Shown here in pieces: positions 35,775-44,137 of a stretch of 64,000 bases of DNA (the first letter of the stretch is position 1; each line of letters begins with the position of its first letter). This DNA comes from Terriglobus sp. TAA 43 (GTDB lineage Bacteria; Acidobacteriota; Terriglobia; Terriglobales; Acidobacteriaceae). The DNA lies in contig NZ_JUGR01000001.1 in the NCBI RefSeq assembly GCF_000800015.1, forward strand, positions 1,984,001-2,048,000, given 5' to 3'. The translations under genes were made by a program, and so were the position numbers. The notes below the pieces were generated by a model. That model ran no database searches, was not told the DNA's origin, and saw only the letters and a list, made by a program, of their open reading frames with translations.

Positions 35775-38492
35775 ATGCGACGCTTGATCGCGGCACTACT
35801 TTTCACCACCGTCCTCTCTGCGAAAGCGCAGCAACCGGCCTATCAAAACACCTCTCTCTCGCCCGAGCAGCGCGCCGCAGACTTGGTGGGGCGCATGACG
35901 TTGGAAGAGAAAGCTGCGCAGATGGTCAATGGCGCCGCTGCCATTCCCCGGCTCAACGTTCCTGCATACGACTACTGGAATGAAGCGCTACACGGTGTCG
36001 CTCGCTCCGGCTACGCCACCATGTTTCCTCAAGCCATCGGCATGGCCGCCACATGGGACGCGCCTCTGCTGAAAACCATTGGCGATGTCATCTCCACCGA
36101 GGCACGCGCCAAGAACAATGAAGCTCTGCGCCACAACAATCACGACATCTACTTCGGTCTCACATTCTGGTCGCCGAACATCAATATCTTTCGCGATCCC
36201 CGGTGGGGGCGTGGGCAGGAGACCTATGGTGAAGACCCGCACCTGACTGCGCAGCTTGGTGTGAACTTCATAGAGGGTCTGCAGGGTACCAACCCCAAGT
36301 ACTACAAGGTGATCGCGACACCGAAGCACTTTGCCGTGCACTCGGGCCCGGAGGAAAGCCGCCACCGCTTTGACGTGCAGCCTTCGCCGCATGATCTGTG
36401 GGACACCTATCTGCCGCAGTTCCGCGCGGCCATCGTCGATGCCAAAGCCGACTCCATCATGTGCTCCTATAACCGCATCGATGGCGCTCCCGCATGCGGC
36501 AGCAAGACTCTGCTAGCGGACATCCTGCGCAACGACTGGAAGTTCAAGGGCTTCGTCACCTCAGACTGCGGCGCCATTGACGACTTCTACCGCAGCTACG
36601 GACACAAGACCGATCCCGATGCCGAACACGCGGACAAGACCGCTCTGCTCGCTGGTACTGACACCAACTGCGGAGGCACCTACAAGAAGCTGGATTCCGC
36701 AGTGAAGGCCGGACTCATCAAGGAGTCAGACATCGACGTGAGCCTGCGCCGACTCTTCGAGGCACGGATTCGTCTGGGACTCTTCGATCCGCCATCGATG
36801 GTTCCCTATGCGCAGATTCCCTTCAGCGCGGTGAACTCACCTGCGAATGCTGCGGTGGCAAAACGCGCAGCAGAAGAGTCGATGGTGTTGTTGAAGAACG
36901 ATGGCATTCTGCCCCTGCGGGGGGAGAAGTACAAGACGGTCGCCGTCATTGGTCCCAACGGTGCCGCGTTGTCGTCACTGGAAGGCAACTACAACGGACA
37001 GCCGCATGATCCGGTGATGCCGGTCGATGCATTGCGTACGTCACTCAGTGGCACACGTGTGCTGTATGCGCCGGGTGCGCCGTATGTCGCGGGCTTTGCC
37101 ATGCCGGTCTCGCGCACCATGCTGCATCCCGCCAAAGGCTCGCAGGAGCATGGTCTGAAGGCGGAATACTTCACCTCGGCGAACTTCAGCGGTTCGCCCG
37201 TCACCACACGCGTCGATCCGGAGCTGAACTTCGACTGGTCGGGAGTCAGCCCGCTGCGCGCTACTCCTGCCGGGCCCTTTGCCGTGCGGTGGAGTGGCAC
37301 CATCAGCGCACCGGCGGCGGGTACGTATGAGTTCCTGGTGAAGACCGGCCGTTGCCGCGGCTGTGGTCCCGCGCAGGGATACACCGTCACGGTGGATGGC
37401 AAACAGGTCACCGAGCTGAAGCGGCAGGCTCCTGTCGCTCCGGGAGGTCGCATCAACGGCACCACGGGATTGCCTGAGGTGGATCGCGCCAACCGTCCCG
37501 GCGTATTCCAGATCACCTTTGACGACACCAAGCAGGAACACGACATCACGGTAGAGTTCTCCCGGGACTCTGCATCCGCTGGTTCCGGCATCCGCCTGGA
37601 ATGGTCGCCCAAGCCCGAGACGCTGCTGCCTGAGGCCATTGCCACCGCGAAGCAGGCGGATGTTGTGATCGCCATGTTGGGCCTGTCGCCCGACCTGGAA
37701 GGCGAAGAGATGCCGGTGAAGCTGCCGGGCTTTGTGGGTGGCGACCGTTCCGACATCAACCTGCCTGCATCGCAGGACGAGCTGCTGAAGCAGATCGTCG
37801 CTACCGGCAAACCAACCGTCGTCGTGCTGCTGAATGGTTCGGCACTCGCCGTGAACTTCGCCGATGAGAATGCCAATGCCGTATTGGAATCCTGGTATCC
37901 GGGTGAGGCCGGAGCGCAGGCTATTGCCGACACGTTGACGGGTAAGAACAATCCCAGCGGACGCTTGCCGGTGACCTTCTATAAGGCCGAAAGCGATCTG
38001 CCTGCCTTCGACGACTACTCCATGAAGAACCGGACCTATCGGTACTTCACGGGTGCGCCACTGTATGGCTTTGGTTATGGCCTGAGCTACACACGCTTTG
38101 CCTACTCCGGGCTCAAGCTGTCTACAGCGAAGCTGAAGGCGGGTGAACCGCTGACCGCCGAAGTGACGGTGAAGAATACCGGCAAGATGGCTGGCGAGGA
38201 AGTAGCGCAGCTTTACCTTCTTCCTCCTGCAGACGGCAATGGTGGACTGTCGCCGAAACAGCAACTGGAAGGGTTCCGGCGCGTTTCGCTGAAGCCCGGT
38301 GAAGCGAAGAAAATCACCTTCACGCTTTCTCCGCGCCAGCTTTCCGAGGTGGATGCGCAGGGTGTGCGTGCCGTGCAACCGGGCAGCTACTCCATCGCCG
38401 TTGGCGGGGCGCAGCCGAAGGACGCTCGTGCCACGGCCGCAGCACAGACAGCAGCCTTCACCATCGACGGAACGCAGGAGTTGCCGCACTAG
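35775..38492 (+). CDS. Secreted glycoside hydrolase family 3 with PA14 insert (beta-glucosidase/xylosidase type)
   Basis: A 905-aa enzyme with signal peptide (LIAALLFTTVLSAKAQ). The GH3 N-terminal barrel spans about 30-330 (DPRWGRGQETYGEDPHL; KHFAVHSGPEESRH; nucleophile Asp in FVTSDCGAIDDF). The GH3 C-terminal sandwich spans about 370-740 (VLLKNDGILPL) and is interrupted at about 455-610 by a PA14 domain (GLKAEYFTSANFSG). A fibronectin-III-like domain lies at the end (about 800-880, GEEVAQLYLLPP). It removes terminal beta-sugars from plant-type oligosaccharides; the exact sugar cannot be told. GGAG lies about 9 nt before the ATG. It follows the kinase by 94 nt but may have its own promoter. 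Confidence 0.95.
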   Translation: MRRLIAALLFTTVLSAKAQQPAYQNTSLSPEQRAADLVGRMTLEEKAAQMVNGAAAIPRLNVPAYDYWNEALHGVARSGYATMFPQAIGMAATWDAPLLKTIGDVISTEARAKNNEALRHNNHDIYFGLTFWSPNINIFRDPRWGRGQETYGEDPHLTAQLGVNFIEGLQGTNPKYYKVIATPKHFAVHSGPEESRHRFDVQPSPHDLWDTYLPQFRAAIVDAKADSIMCSYNRIDGAPACGSKTLLADILRNDWKFKGFVTSDCGAIDDFYRSYGHKTDPDAEHADKTALLAGTDTNCGGTYKKLDSAVKAGLIKESDIDVSLRRLFEARIRLGLFDPPSMVPYAQIPFSAVNSPANAAVAKRAAEESMVLLKNDGILPLRGEKYKTVAVIGPNGAALSSLEGNYNGQPHDPVMPVDALRTSLSGTRVLYAPGAPYVAGFAMPVSRTMLHPAKGSQEHGLKAEYFTSANFSGSPVTTRVDPELNFDWSGVSPLRATPAGPFAVRWSGTISAPAAGTYEFLVKTGRCRGCGPAQGYTVTVDGKQVTELKRQAPVAPGGRINGTTGLPEVDRANRPGVFQITFDDTKQEHDITVEFSRDSASAGSGIRLEWSPKPETLLPEAIATAKQADVVIAMLGLSPDLEGEEMPVKLPGFVGGDRSDINLPASQDELLKQIVATGKPTVVVLLNGSALAVNFADENANAVLESWYPGEAGAQAIADTLTGKNNPSGRLPVTFYKAESDLPAFDDYSMKNRTYRYFTGAPLYGFGYGLSYTRFAYSGLKLSTAKLKAGEPLTAEVTVKNTGKMAGEEVAQLYLLPPADGNGGLSPKQQLEGFRRVSLKPGEAKKITFTLSPRQLSEVDAQGVRAVQPGSYSIAVGGAQPKDARATAAAQTAAFTIDGTQELPH

Positions 38493-38504
38493 CCAAGCGC
38501 AGGT

Positions 38505-38516
38505 GGGGGTACCCCC
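38505..38516. repeat. GGGGGTACCCCC palindrome
   Basis: A perfect 12-bp palindrome 13 nt after the GH3 stop, followed directly by a C-run. It sits at the head of the repeat cluster below and may be part of the same dispersed element. Confidence 0.45.
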
Positions 38517-38530
38517 TCCCCCCGTTTCTC

Positions 38531-38624
38531 TAAAATCGTCTTTCTATTGGAGTTACGGATTCTGTGCCGCTAAAATCGTCTTTCCATTGGAGTTAGCGGC
38601 AAAATCGTCTTTCTAAAAGAGTTA
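38531..38624. repeat. Three copies of a ~25-bp AAAATCGTCTTTC repeat
   Basis: Copies begin at 38531, 38571 and 38600. Each reads (T/C)AAAATCGTCTTTC, then (T/C)ATTGG or TAAAA, then AGTTA(C/G). The middle copy is flanked by GCCGCTAA (38566-38573) and TTAGCGGC (38593-38600), perfect 8-bp inverted arms. This 253-bp gap between GH3 and the TIGR03435 gene has no reading frame I would call a gene. It holds this cluster and a terminator, then T-rich DNA. Confidence 0.7.
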
Positions 38625-38650
38625 GGGCCGCGCACAAGCGCGGCCCTTTC
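38625..38650 (+). terminator. Terminator-like hairpin after the repeat cluster
   Basis: GGGCCGCGC and GCGCGGCCC form a perfect 9-bp stem with an ACAA loop, followed by TTTCC. It would stop transcription coming from the GH3 gene through the repeats. Confidence 0.75.
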
Positions 38651-38745
38651 CGTCTATTTCTATTCTAGTGAATTCGCGGAAATACCATGCCAACTCTATT
38701 TCTTTTCTTTTGTTGGGTTTATTCGCATAGAGGGCTTGACAGCAT

Positions 38746-39492
38746 TTACTCGGAAACCGGCTGAGTCACGTTGTCCACGACGATGACATCGATGGGGCCT
38801 TTTGCGGATTGCAGGCGGAGGCCGAGTTGCTCTCGGATAACGGTGAAGAGCGTGGCGTCGTCGGATTCTGGCGAGGGATCGGTGGCCCAGCGAATTTGAA
38901 AGTCGTACTTGCCGGTGAGTCCGGTGTGGTCTTCAACGGTGCGGCCTGCGCGCTTCTGAATGGATTTCGCGAAGTCCGTCATGGAGACGTTGGTGACCCG
39001 CATATCAATGCGGCGGTCGCCATTCATGCTCATGTTCATGGGCGTGCCTGGTTTGGTTTCCTTTAGTGCCGGGCCGATTTTGCCGGGCTTATCGACGACG
39101 AGCCAATAGACAGGGCCTTCGCGCTGATCGCGATGGAAGCGGAAGCCGAACTGATCCTGCAGCAGCGAGAGAATCAGTTGCTGGAACTGTTCCGGGTTGG
39201 TGATCTCCGCATGGTCGGCGATGGTGGCCTGCATGTCGAAGAGTTCGCTCTCTGTCCACGCAGGCGCATTCACGATGGCTTTGGGATCGATGCCGAACGC
39301 GGTGCGAATGAGCGTTTGCACCGTGGTGGCGGTGGCAACGAAGCGTCCGCCGATCACCTGGCGGTTCGATGGATCATCGCCAGTGATTTTGTGCGGATGA
39401 ACTACAGCAACTTCAACATGGATGGGCTTTGTTTGCGCGTGCAGTGTGGGGACAACAAGCGCAAGAACGAGCGCACAGGTGGAAAGTCGCAT
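38746..39492 (-). CDS. TIGR03435 family secreted protein
   Basis: A 248-aa protein with signal peptide ([18 protein letters not shown]). The body matches the acidobacterial TIGR03435 pattern: an early [19 protein letters not shown] region, then [24 protein letters not shown], a hinge with [14 protein letters not shown], then [17 protein letters not shown] and a final [20 protein letters not shown]. The family is strongly expanded in soil acidobacteria and has no known function. It is thought to be exported and is sometimes found near TonB-type regulators. GGAGG lies 11 nt before the ATG. It is divergent from the ankyrin gene. Confidence 0.88.
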   Translation of the reverse strand: MRLSTCALVLALVVPTLHAQTKPIHVEVAVVHPHKITGDDPSNRQVIGGRFVATATTVQTLIRTAFGIDPKAIVNAPAWTESELFDMQATIADHAEITNPEQFQQLILSLLQDQFGFRFHRDQREGPVYWLVVDKPGKIGPALKETKPGTPMNMSMNGDRRIDMRVTNVSMTDFAKSIQKRAGRTVEDHTGLTGKYDFQIRWATDPSPESDDATLFTVIREQLGLRLQSAKGPIDVIVVDNVTQPVSE

Positions 39493-39620
39493 GGATTGGT
39501 CAGCCTCCCCGTGCGATACGCGAAACTTTGCCCCTGGGTTCCGTGGATTGTTTGCCCGTGGAGACTTCTAACTTCGCCACTGTGATCAAGCCGGGCGTAT
39601 TCTTTCCCCGGGAGGGCATC

Positions 39621-40316
39621 ATGGCTGACAGGCTCACCTCAATGTTGCGGGATTTTGCAGCTGGACGCACTGACTTGATATCCGGGCTGATCGAAGCGGC
39701 TGTTGATCCGAATAGTGAGGATGAAAGCGGAGTCTCGCTTCTGCAGTGGTGCTCTTACTACGGAGATGTCAGCGCGATGCGATACCTGCTCTCGAAAGGT
39801 GCAAGCCTGACTTCTTTGGGCGAAAACTTTGACCTGAACGGAGCTTGTTTCCATGGGCACTGGAGGTTATGCAAATTCCTCCTGGAGCAAGGAGCCGACC
39901 CGAATTTCATCGATATCCGAACCGGCGAGAGTCCCCTTCATAGCACATTGTGCACAACGGATCGCGTCCGGCACGACCGAGTGCTGGAGGTACTGCTCTA
40001 CAGCGGCGCAAACCCGAATGTAGCCACGAAGAACGGTGTGGAGACAGAAGGTTTTATGCGTGATGCGAGGACAAAGGGCGAAACACCGTTGCATCGTGCC
40101 GCAGCCTTTGGATGCGAAGACACCATCGAGCTGCTTCTCAAACATGGCGCCAGAGTGGATGCCCGAGATGCGAACGGAGAGTCTCCACTGAGCTGGGCGA
40201 GCTGGTATCTTCGGCCTGATCCCATTTTGCGGCTGCTCTGTTTCGATAAGTTCAGAGTGCGTCCTGACCGAAAATCGATGCGAGCGAACCTGGTGGGATT
40301 TCCCTCGGTTCCGTAA
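39621..40316 (+). CDS. Ankyrin-repeat protein
   Basis: A 231-aa protein of about five ankyrin repeats with no signal peptide. Units seen are [95 protein letters not shown] and [10 protein letters not shown]. Such repeats bind other proteins. The ATG at 39621 follows GGGAGGG; reading further upstream runs antisense to the TIGR03435 gene without support. The partner is unknown. Confidence 0.85.
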   Translation: MADRLTSMLRDFAAGRTDLISGLIEAAVDPNSEDESGVSLLQWCSYYGDVSAMRYLLSKGASLTSLGENFDLNGACFHGHWRLCKFLLEQGADPNFIDIRTGESPLHSTLCTTDRVRHDRVLEVLLYSGANPNVATKNGVETEGFMRDARTKGETPLHRAAAFGCEDTIELLLKHGARVDARDANGESPLSWASWYLRPDPILRLLCFDKFRVRPDRKSMRANLVGFPSVP

Positions 40317-40368
40317 TTTGCTCTTCGTGCGCGATCGGGTATCGTGCTGGGAATAGCGTCTTAAGTTA

Positions 40369-41190
40369 GTGCTGGCCACAGGACCACTCTTGCGACTCAT
40401 ACTCACTTTGCTTCTATGCATCAGCATGAGCTGTGCTGCACAAACCTTTGAGGCCGCCTCGCTGCGCCTGCTGCCAGAAGGTGCAAAGCCCGATTACACC
40501 CAGCTTGACGTTCTGGATGCCACGCATCCGGGCATCTGGAAGGCACCTTCGCTCCTCACCATCGATCTCAACCTATTCGAGATGATCGTCACTGCCTACT
40601 CCGTCTCCAACAGCGGCATGCATGACGCGCTTATGGCGCAACTGCCGCTCTGGGCAATGAAAGAGACGTACCACCTCACCACCCGCATCCCCGAAGGCGC
40701 AACGCTCGCCGACCTGCGGCTCATGCTCCAGGCGCTTCTCAAAGAACGCTTCGCACTCGCCACACATTGGGACAACCGCACGATGCCCGTCCTGCTGCTT
40801 CAGCAGGCTGGCACGTCAACCAACCTTGCGCCCTTTAAAGGTATGTGCCAGCAACAACCCGCGAACTGCACCAGTGACTTTCGTTGGAAAGACGGCATGG
40901 TTCACATGGCCTTCACCGGCCAAACCATGTCACAGATTGCAGACACGCTCAGCGGCCTGGGCCACTACATGGGTGGGCAAAAGCGCGGGCCTATCGTCGA
41001 TGACACCAACTTACCCGGCCAGTGGAACTCGACGATCGACTTTTCGCCGCTTATGGGAACCAACGAAACTCAGGGCGATACCTTCGCAACGGCGCTGAAA
41101 AAGCAGATGGGCCTGACGCTCAAACCTGCCGAACGCCCAGTCCCATCCCTCGTCATCGATCACGTAGACCACCCAAAAGACGAGCAATAG
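40369..41190 (+). CDS. TIGR03435 family secreted protein, second copy
   Basis: A 273-aa protein, probable GTG start, signal peptide LILTLLLCISMSCAAQ. It keeps the family layout: a segment on the choice of basis (IDLNLFEMIVTAYSV), LMLQALLKERFALATHWDNR, then MSQIADTLSGLGHYMG, and VDDTNLPGQWNSTIDFSP followed by LKKQMGLTLKPAERPVPSLVIDHV. It is diverged from the copy at 38746-39492 and is on the opposite strand. No ribosome site is convincing. It converges on the beta-helix gene 22 nt away. Confidence 0.82.
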   Translation: MLATGPLLRLILTLLLCISMSCAAQTFEAASLRLLPEGAKPDYTQLDVLDATHPGIWKAPSLLTIDLNLFEMIVTAYSVSNSGMHDALMAQLPLWAMKETYHLTTRIPEGATLADLRLMLQALLKERFALATHWDNRTMPVLLLQQAGTSTNLAPFKGMCQQQPANCTSDFRWKDGMVHMAFTGQTMSQIADTLSGLGHYMGGQKRGPIVDDTNLPGQWNSTIDFSPLMGTNETQGDTFATALKKQMGLTLKPAERPVPSLVIDHVDHPKDEQ

Positions 41191-41212
41191 AGACAGCGAT
41201 AGCATCGCCAAT

Positions 41213-43066
41213 CTACGGCGTAACTGTAAGCGGGAGGTTCGCCCGCGCAGTCTGTCCCGAAGTCGAATCCGTTCCTGTGATCACCACGTTATAGCTGGCC
41301 GGGATAATCGACACGATGTCTTTACAGCCACTCAGAAACAACACGCTGCAAGACATCAGCAACACCGTTAGAGCCACCAGACGCGATCGTTTACGCAGGC
41401 CCAGCAATACTCCTGGCATCATCACCGCAGCCAACACGGCCCATGAACCACGCACACTCGCGGTTGAGTTGTTTACAGCCAGCGTTAGGTTAGTGTTGTA
41501 TGTTCCGGCCCCGTTGATCGCCAACGAGCTTTGACCAAACACACATGTCGCATACGCAGGCAGATTGGTACACGCTAACTGCACCGGCCCTTGCAAAGCT
41601 CCCGTCACCACAGTCGTCACCTGCACCACACCACTGCTTCCCGAAGGTAAGGAAAGCGAAGCAGGATTCACGCTGAGAGACAGCCCCGCTGCGGGAGGCA
41701 ACGTCCCTCCTGCACCTGCTACCTCGTAGGCTCCACGATCAATCACAGCGGAAGGTGTGCCAGTAGCATTCTGCAAACGGTTGTTCCCCAGCAAGTCCGT
41801 CGGCAACAACGAAGGCGCATTATTGTTACCGCTATCGACTGCAGGCGACACCTTCGCCACTTGATACGGTGCGTTCCCGCTGCGAGCCACAAACTGCGGA
41901 TCGACAAACAGGTTCCCATTCGTACCAGCAGGCGACGAGCAATCCGCGCTGAAGCTGGAACCTGCAGTTCCCTGCGTAAACACAAGATTGTGATCAAACA
42001 CAGGCAGTGGAATCGGCTGCTGCGTACCTCGCTTGCAGTCCACCGCGCTCAAGCTGTCTGACGACGCAATGATGTTGTTGTAAAACGAAATGCTGTCATA
42101 CGCATTCAACAACAGCACCTGACTGCCAGCCATCCGCGCTCCGGAAACAAGCTGCAGAACGTTATCTGCAAACGTGTTGTTCACCACCACAGTGCGTGTG
42201 CTGTGCTGGCTACCTGCCGTCAGATCGAGGTTCAGACCCGCACCAATGTCTGCATACGCCGGATTCCCCAACGTGGGATTTAGCACGTTCGCGTAGATCA
42301 GGTTCTGCACAATCTCGGCGGAGACGTCTTTGTAGAGAGCGATGGCCGATCCTGCGCCATTCGATGTATTCGCAGTGATCACATTGTTTCGAATCACCAC
42401 GTGACCGGCATCCTGCACCGTGATTCCGGCGGCACTCCACACAGCGGTGTTCTGTGCAATCGTATTGTCAGAAATCTCCGCGACCTGGCCGCCAGCGGGC
42501 GCGCCCTCAATCGTGAGGCCACCACCAGCGATTCCAATGTTGCCCGTTGTATACAGCGGAATGCACCCACGCGTACGGCCACCGTTGTTCGCAGTAATCG
42601 TGTTCCCGGTGATTAGCGGCGCGCCGAAGTGAATGCCAATGCCGCAATCGGAATTTCCGGTGATCGTCGAATTCTTCACCGTGGGCGAAGCATGATCAAT
42701 CCACACGCCGCCAGCATCAATCGCTGCAGTCGCCGCGCCGCCCTGTACTGTCACGTTGTCCAGTACTGACCCGCGGCCCTCGCCATGATGAAACAACACC
42801 ACTGGCCCTGCGCTCGCTCCCTGAAAAATCACGCCAGAGGCTGTGCCCTGCACCGTAATCGCTTTGCCAGCAAAGTCGATTACACCGCTATAGGTTCCCG
42901 GGGCAACGGAAACGGTATCGCCATTGGAAGTCGCAGCAATCGCCTGCTGAACCGTGGGCGCATCCGCGGGCACATGAATCACTCGCTGCGCTTCGGCACT
43001 AGTCCAACAAGATGAAACAAAAAGACAAAACAACACACAGGCAGCAAAACGCAGTCGGGGAGACAT
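41213..43066 (-). CDS. Secreted right-handed beta-helix protein with C-terminal Ig-like and membrane segments
   Basis: A 617-aa protein from the ATG at 43066, with signal peptide (FAACVLFCLFVSSCWTSAEAQ). Residues about 30-420 form a parallel beta-helix of the pectate-lyase/NosD type. DAPTVQQAIAATSNGDTVSVAPGTY is the classic opening (read in two parts), followed by repeated NxxxxN ladders such as NNVITANTSN, NLIYANVL and NNTFADNVL. A low-complexity Ig-like part (about 455-545; LSVNPASLSLPSGSSG) follows. A hydrophobic region (WAVLAAVMMPGVLLGLRKRSR and LVALTVLLMSCSVLFLSGC) precedes a short tail. It is likely a surface or periplasmic polysaccharide-binding or -cutting protein; catalytic residues cannot be assigned. 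Confidence 0.82.
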   Translation of the reverse strand: MSPRLRFAACVLFCLFVSSCWTSAEAQRVIHVPADAPTVQQAIAATSNGDTVSVAPGTYSGVIDFAGKAITVQGTASGVIFQGASAGPVVLFHHGEGRGSVLDNVTVQGGAATAAIDAGGVWIDHASPTVKNSTITGNSDCGIGIHFGAPLITGNTITANNGGRTRGCIPLYTTGNIGIAGGGLTIEGAPAGGQVAEISDNTIAQNTAVWSAAGITVQDAGHVVIRNNVITANTSNGAGSAIALYKDVSAEIVQNLIYANVLNPTLGNPAYADIGAGLNLDLTAGSQHSTRTVVVNNTFADNVLQLVSGARMAGSQVLLLNAYDSISFYNNIIASSDSLSAVDCKRGTQQPIPLPVFDHNLVFTQGTAGSSFSADCSSPAGTNGNLFVDPQFVARSGNAPYQVAKVSPAVDSGNNNAPSLLPTDLLGNNRLQNATGTPSAVIDRGAYEVAGAGGTLPPAAGLSLSVNPASLSLPSGSSGVVQVTTVVTGALQGPVQLACTNLPAYATCVFGQSSLAINGAGTYNTNLTLAVNNSTASVRGSWAVLAAVMMPGVLLGLRKRSRLVALTVLLMSCSVLFLSGCKDIVSIIPASYNVVITGTDSTSGQTARANLPLTVTP

Positions 43067-43126
43067 AGGCGTAAGACTTCTCTGGCGAACTTTGGTAAGC
43101 GTTTCCGACAAGATCTTCAAACGCAG

Positions 43127-43155
43127 AAAAGCCCTGCCGAAGCAGGGCTTTCTCA
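43127..43155 (-). terminator. Terminator after rplU-rpmA
   Basis: On the minus strand GAAAGCCCTGC, loop TTCG, GCAGGGCTTTTC forms an 11-bp stem ending in a T-run, 20 nt beyond the rpmA stop. Confidence 0.9.
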
Positions 43156-43174
43156 AAATTAGTGAAGCTGCGAT

Positions 43175-43432
43175 TTAAGCAGCCGGCTCGATGGAGACGA
43201 AGCGACCGTGGTTGCCACGATCGGAGAAGATCACGCGTCCGCCAACCTTGGCGAACAGGGTGTCGTCCTTGCCGCGACCGACGTTCAGACCAGCCTTGAG
43301 CGGTGTGCCACGCTGACGCACGATGATGCTGCCACCCGTGACCAACTCGCCAGCGAAGGCCTTCACGCCCAGGCGCTGCGCGTTGGAGTCACGACCGTTG
43401 GAAGAGGAACCGCCACCTTTTTTATGTGCCAT
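43175..43432 (-). CDS. rpmA: 50S ribosomal protein L27
   Basis: An 85-aa ribosomal protein near the peptidyl-transferase centre. It begins [24 protein letters not shown] and continues [18 protein letters not shown] and [13 protein letters not shown], all family signatures. No N-terminal extension needing cleavage is present. GAGG lies about 8 nt before the ATG. It is the second gene of rplU-rpmA, 113 nt after rplU. Confidence 0.98.
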   Translation of the reverse strand: MAHKKGGGSSSNGRDSNAQRLGVKAFAGELVTGGSIIVRQRGTPLKAGLNVGRGKDDTLFAKVGGRVIFSDRGNHGRFVSIEPAA

Positions 43433-43545
43433 TGCTTTGCCTCGTTGCGGTTGCCATCGTCTTTCAGTGACGTGGTCCGCGAATCTTCAGAAATATTGTG
43501 CCGCTGACGCGGCGAACTACCAAAACTGGAACGCAGTGGCGCGAG

Positions 43546-43878
43546 TTACTTGCTCTCGGCCTTGAAGCTCTTGCCGTTGACCAGGATCTCGTTGATCTTG
43601 ACTTCAACGAAGTTCTGACGGTGGCCCTGCATCTTCTTGTACTGCTTCTTGCGCTTGAAGTGGAAGACCAGAATCTTGTCGCCGCGGCCTTCGCCCACGA
43701 CGGAGGCGAGCACCTTGGCTCCGCCCAGTTCCTGCTCAAACTTGCCTTCTTCGGCGCTGACAGCCAGGACGTCTGCGAACTCGATCGCGCCGTCGTTGTG
43801 TTCTGTCGTTTCAATCTTCAAGGTGTCGCCGGGGGCGACACGGTACTGCTTACCACCGGTACGGATCACTGCGTACAT
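43546..43878 (-). CDS. rplU: 50S ribosomal protein L21
   Basis: A 110-aa protein binding 23S rRNA. It begins MYAVIRTGGKQYRVAPGD, with FKRKKQYKKMQGHRQNFVEVKI near the end, both typical. GGAGG lies 7 nt before the ATG at 43878. A longer in-frame reading to 44031 lies in the mRNA leader and is not protein. A strong promoter lies about 150 nt upstream. Confidence 0.98.
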   Translation of the reverse strand: MYAVIRTGGKQYRVAPGDTLKIETTEHNDGAIEFADVLAVSAEEGKFEQELGGAKVLASVVGEGRGDKILVFHFKRKKQYKKMQGHRQNFVEVKINEILVNGKSFKAESK

Positions 43879-44024
43879 CACAAACCTCCACGCCCGGCCG
43901 TGTTGCCGGTGCGCCTGAAACACCATGAGCTCAATATGTGAGAGGCGATACGGAGTGGTCTTTAAATCAGACCCCACCACGACGCGGCCGGATGCCCCAC
44001 AGCCATGCGCCTGATGCGCCAAAC
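43879..44024 (-). promoter_or_regulatory. Long leader of rplU-rpmA mRNA
   Basis: About 145 nt separate the predicted transcription start from rplU. It contains a GGTCT...AGACC hairpin and a possible 14-codon reading frame (44006-43962, MAVGHPAASWWGLI) with only a weak AGG ahead of it. Leaders of L21 operons in other phyla bind L21 for feedback control; whether this one does is unknown. Confidence 0.45.
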
Positions 44025-44030
44025 CTGACA

Positions 44031-44059
44031 AGAATATCGTGAATCGGGGATGGGGTCAA
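44031..44059 (-). promoter_or_regulatory. Sigma-70 promoter for rplU-rpmA
   Basis: On the minus strand TTGACC (44059-44054), a 17-nt spacer, and TATTCT (44036-44031) give a good housekeeping promoter, with a start near 44024. Confidence 0.75.
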
Positions 44060-44137
44060 GGGTGATTGCGTCCCAAATTGCCTCGTGCGCTAAACTCCCT
44101 TTCTCGTTATGGTTGCTGCGATCCACGCGGTGATCGA

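Noticed and set aside
37041-38489. Long minus-strand frame inside the GH3 gene
   Set aside because: It lies fully inside the glycosidase on the other strand, shows no family features, and is explained by codon bias.
38531-38624. CRISPR array
   Set aside because: Only three units with unequal 4- to 15-nt gaps and no spacers or cas genes.
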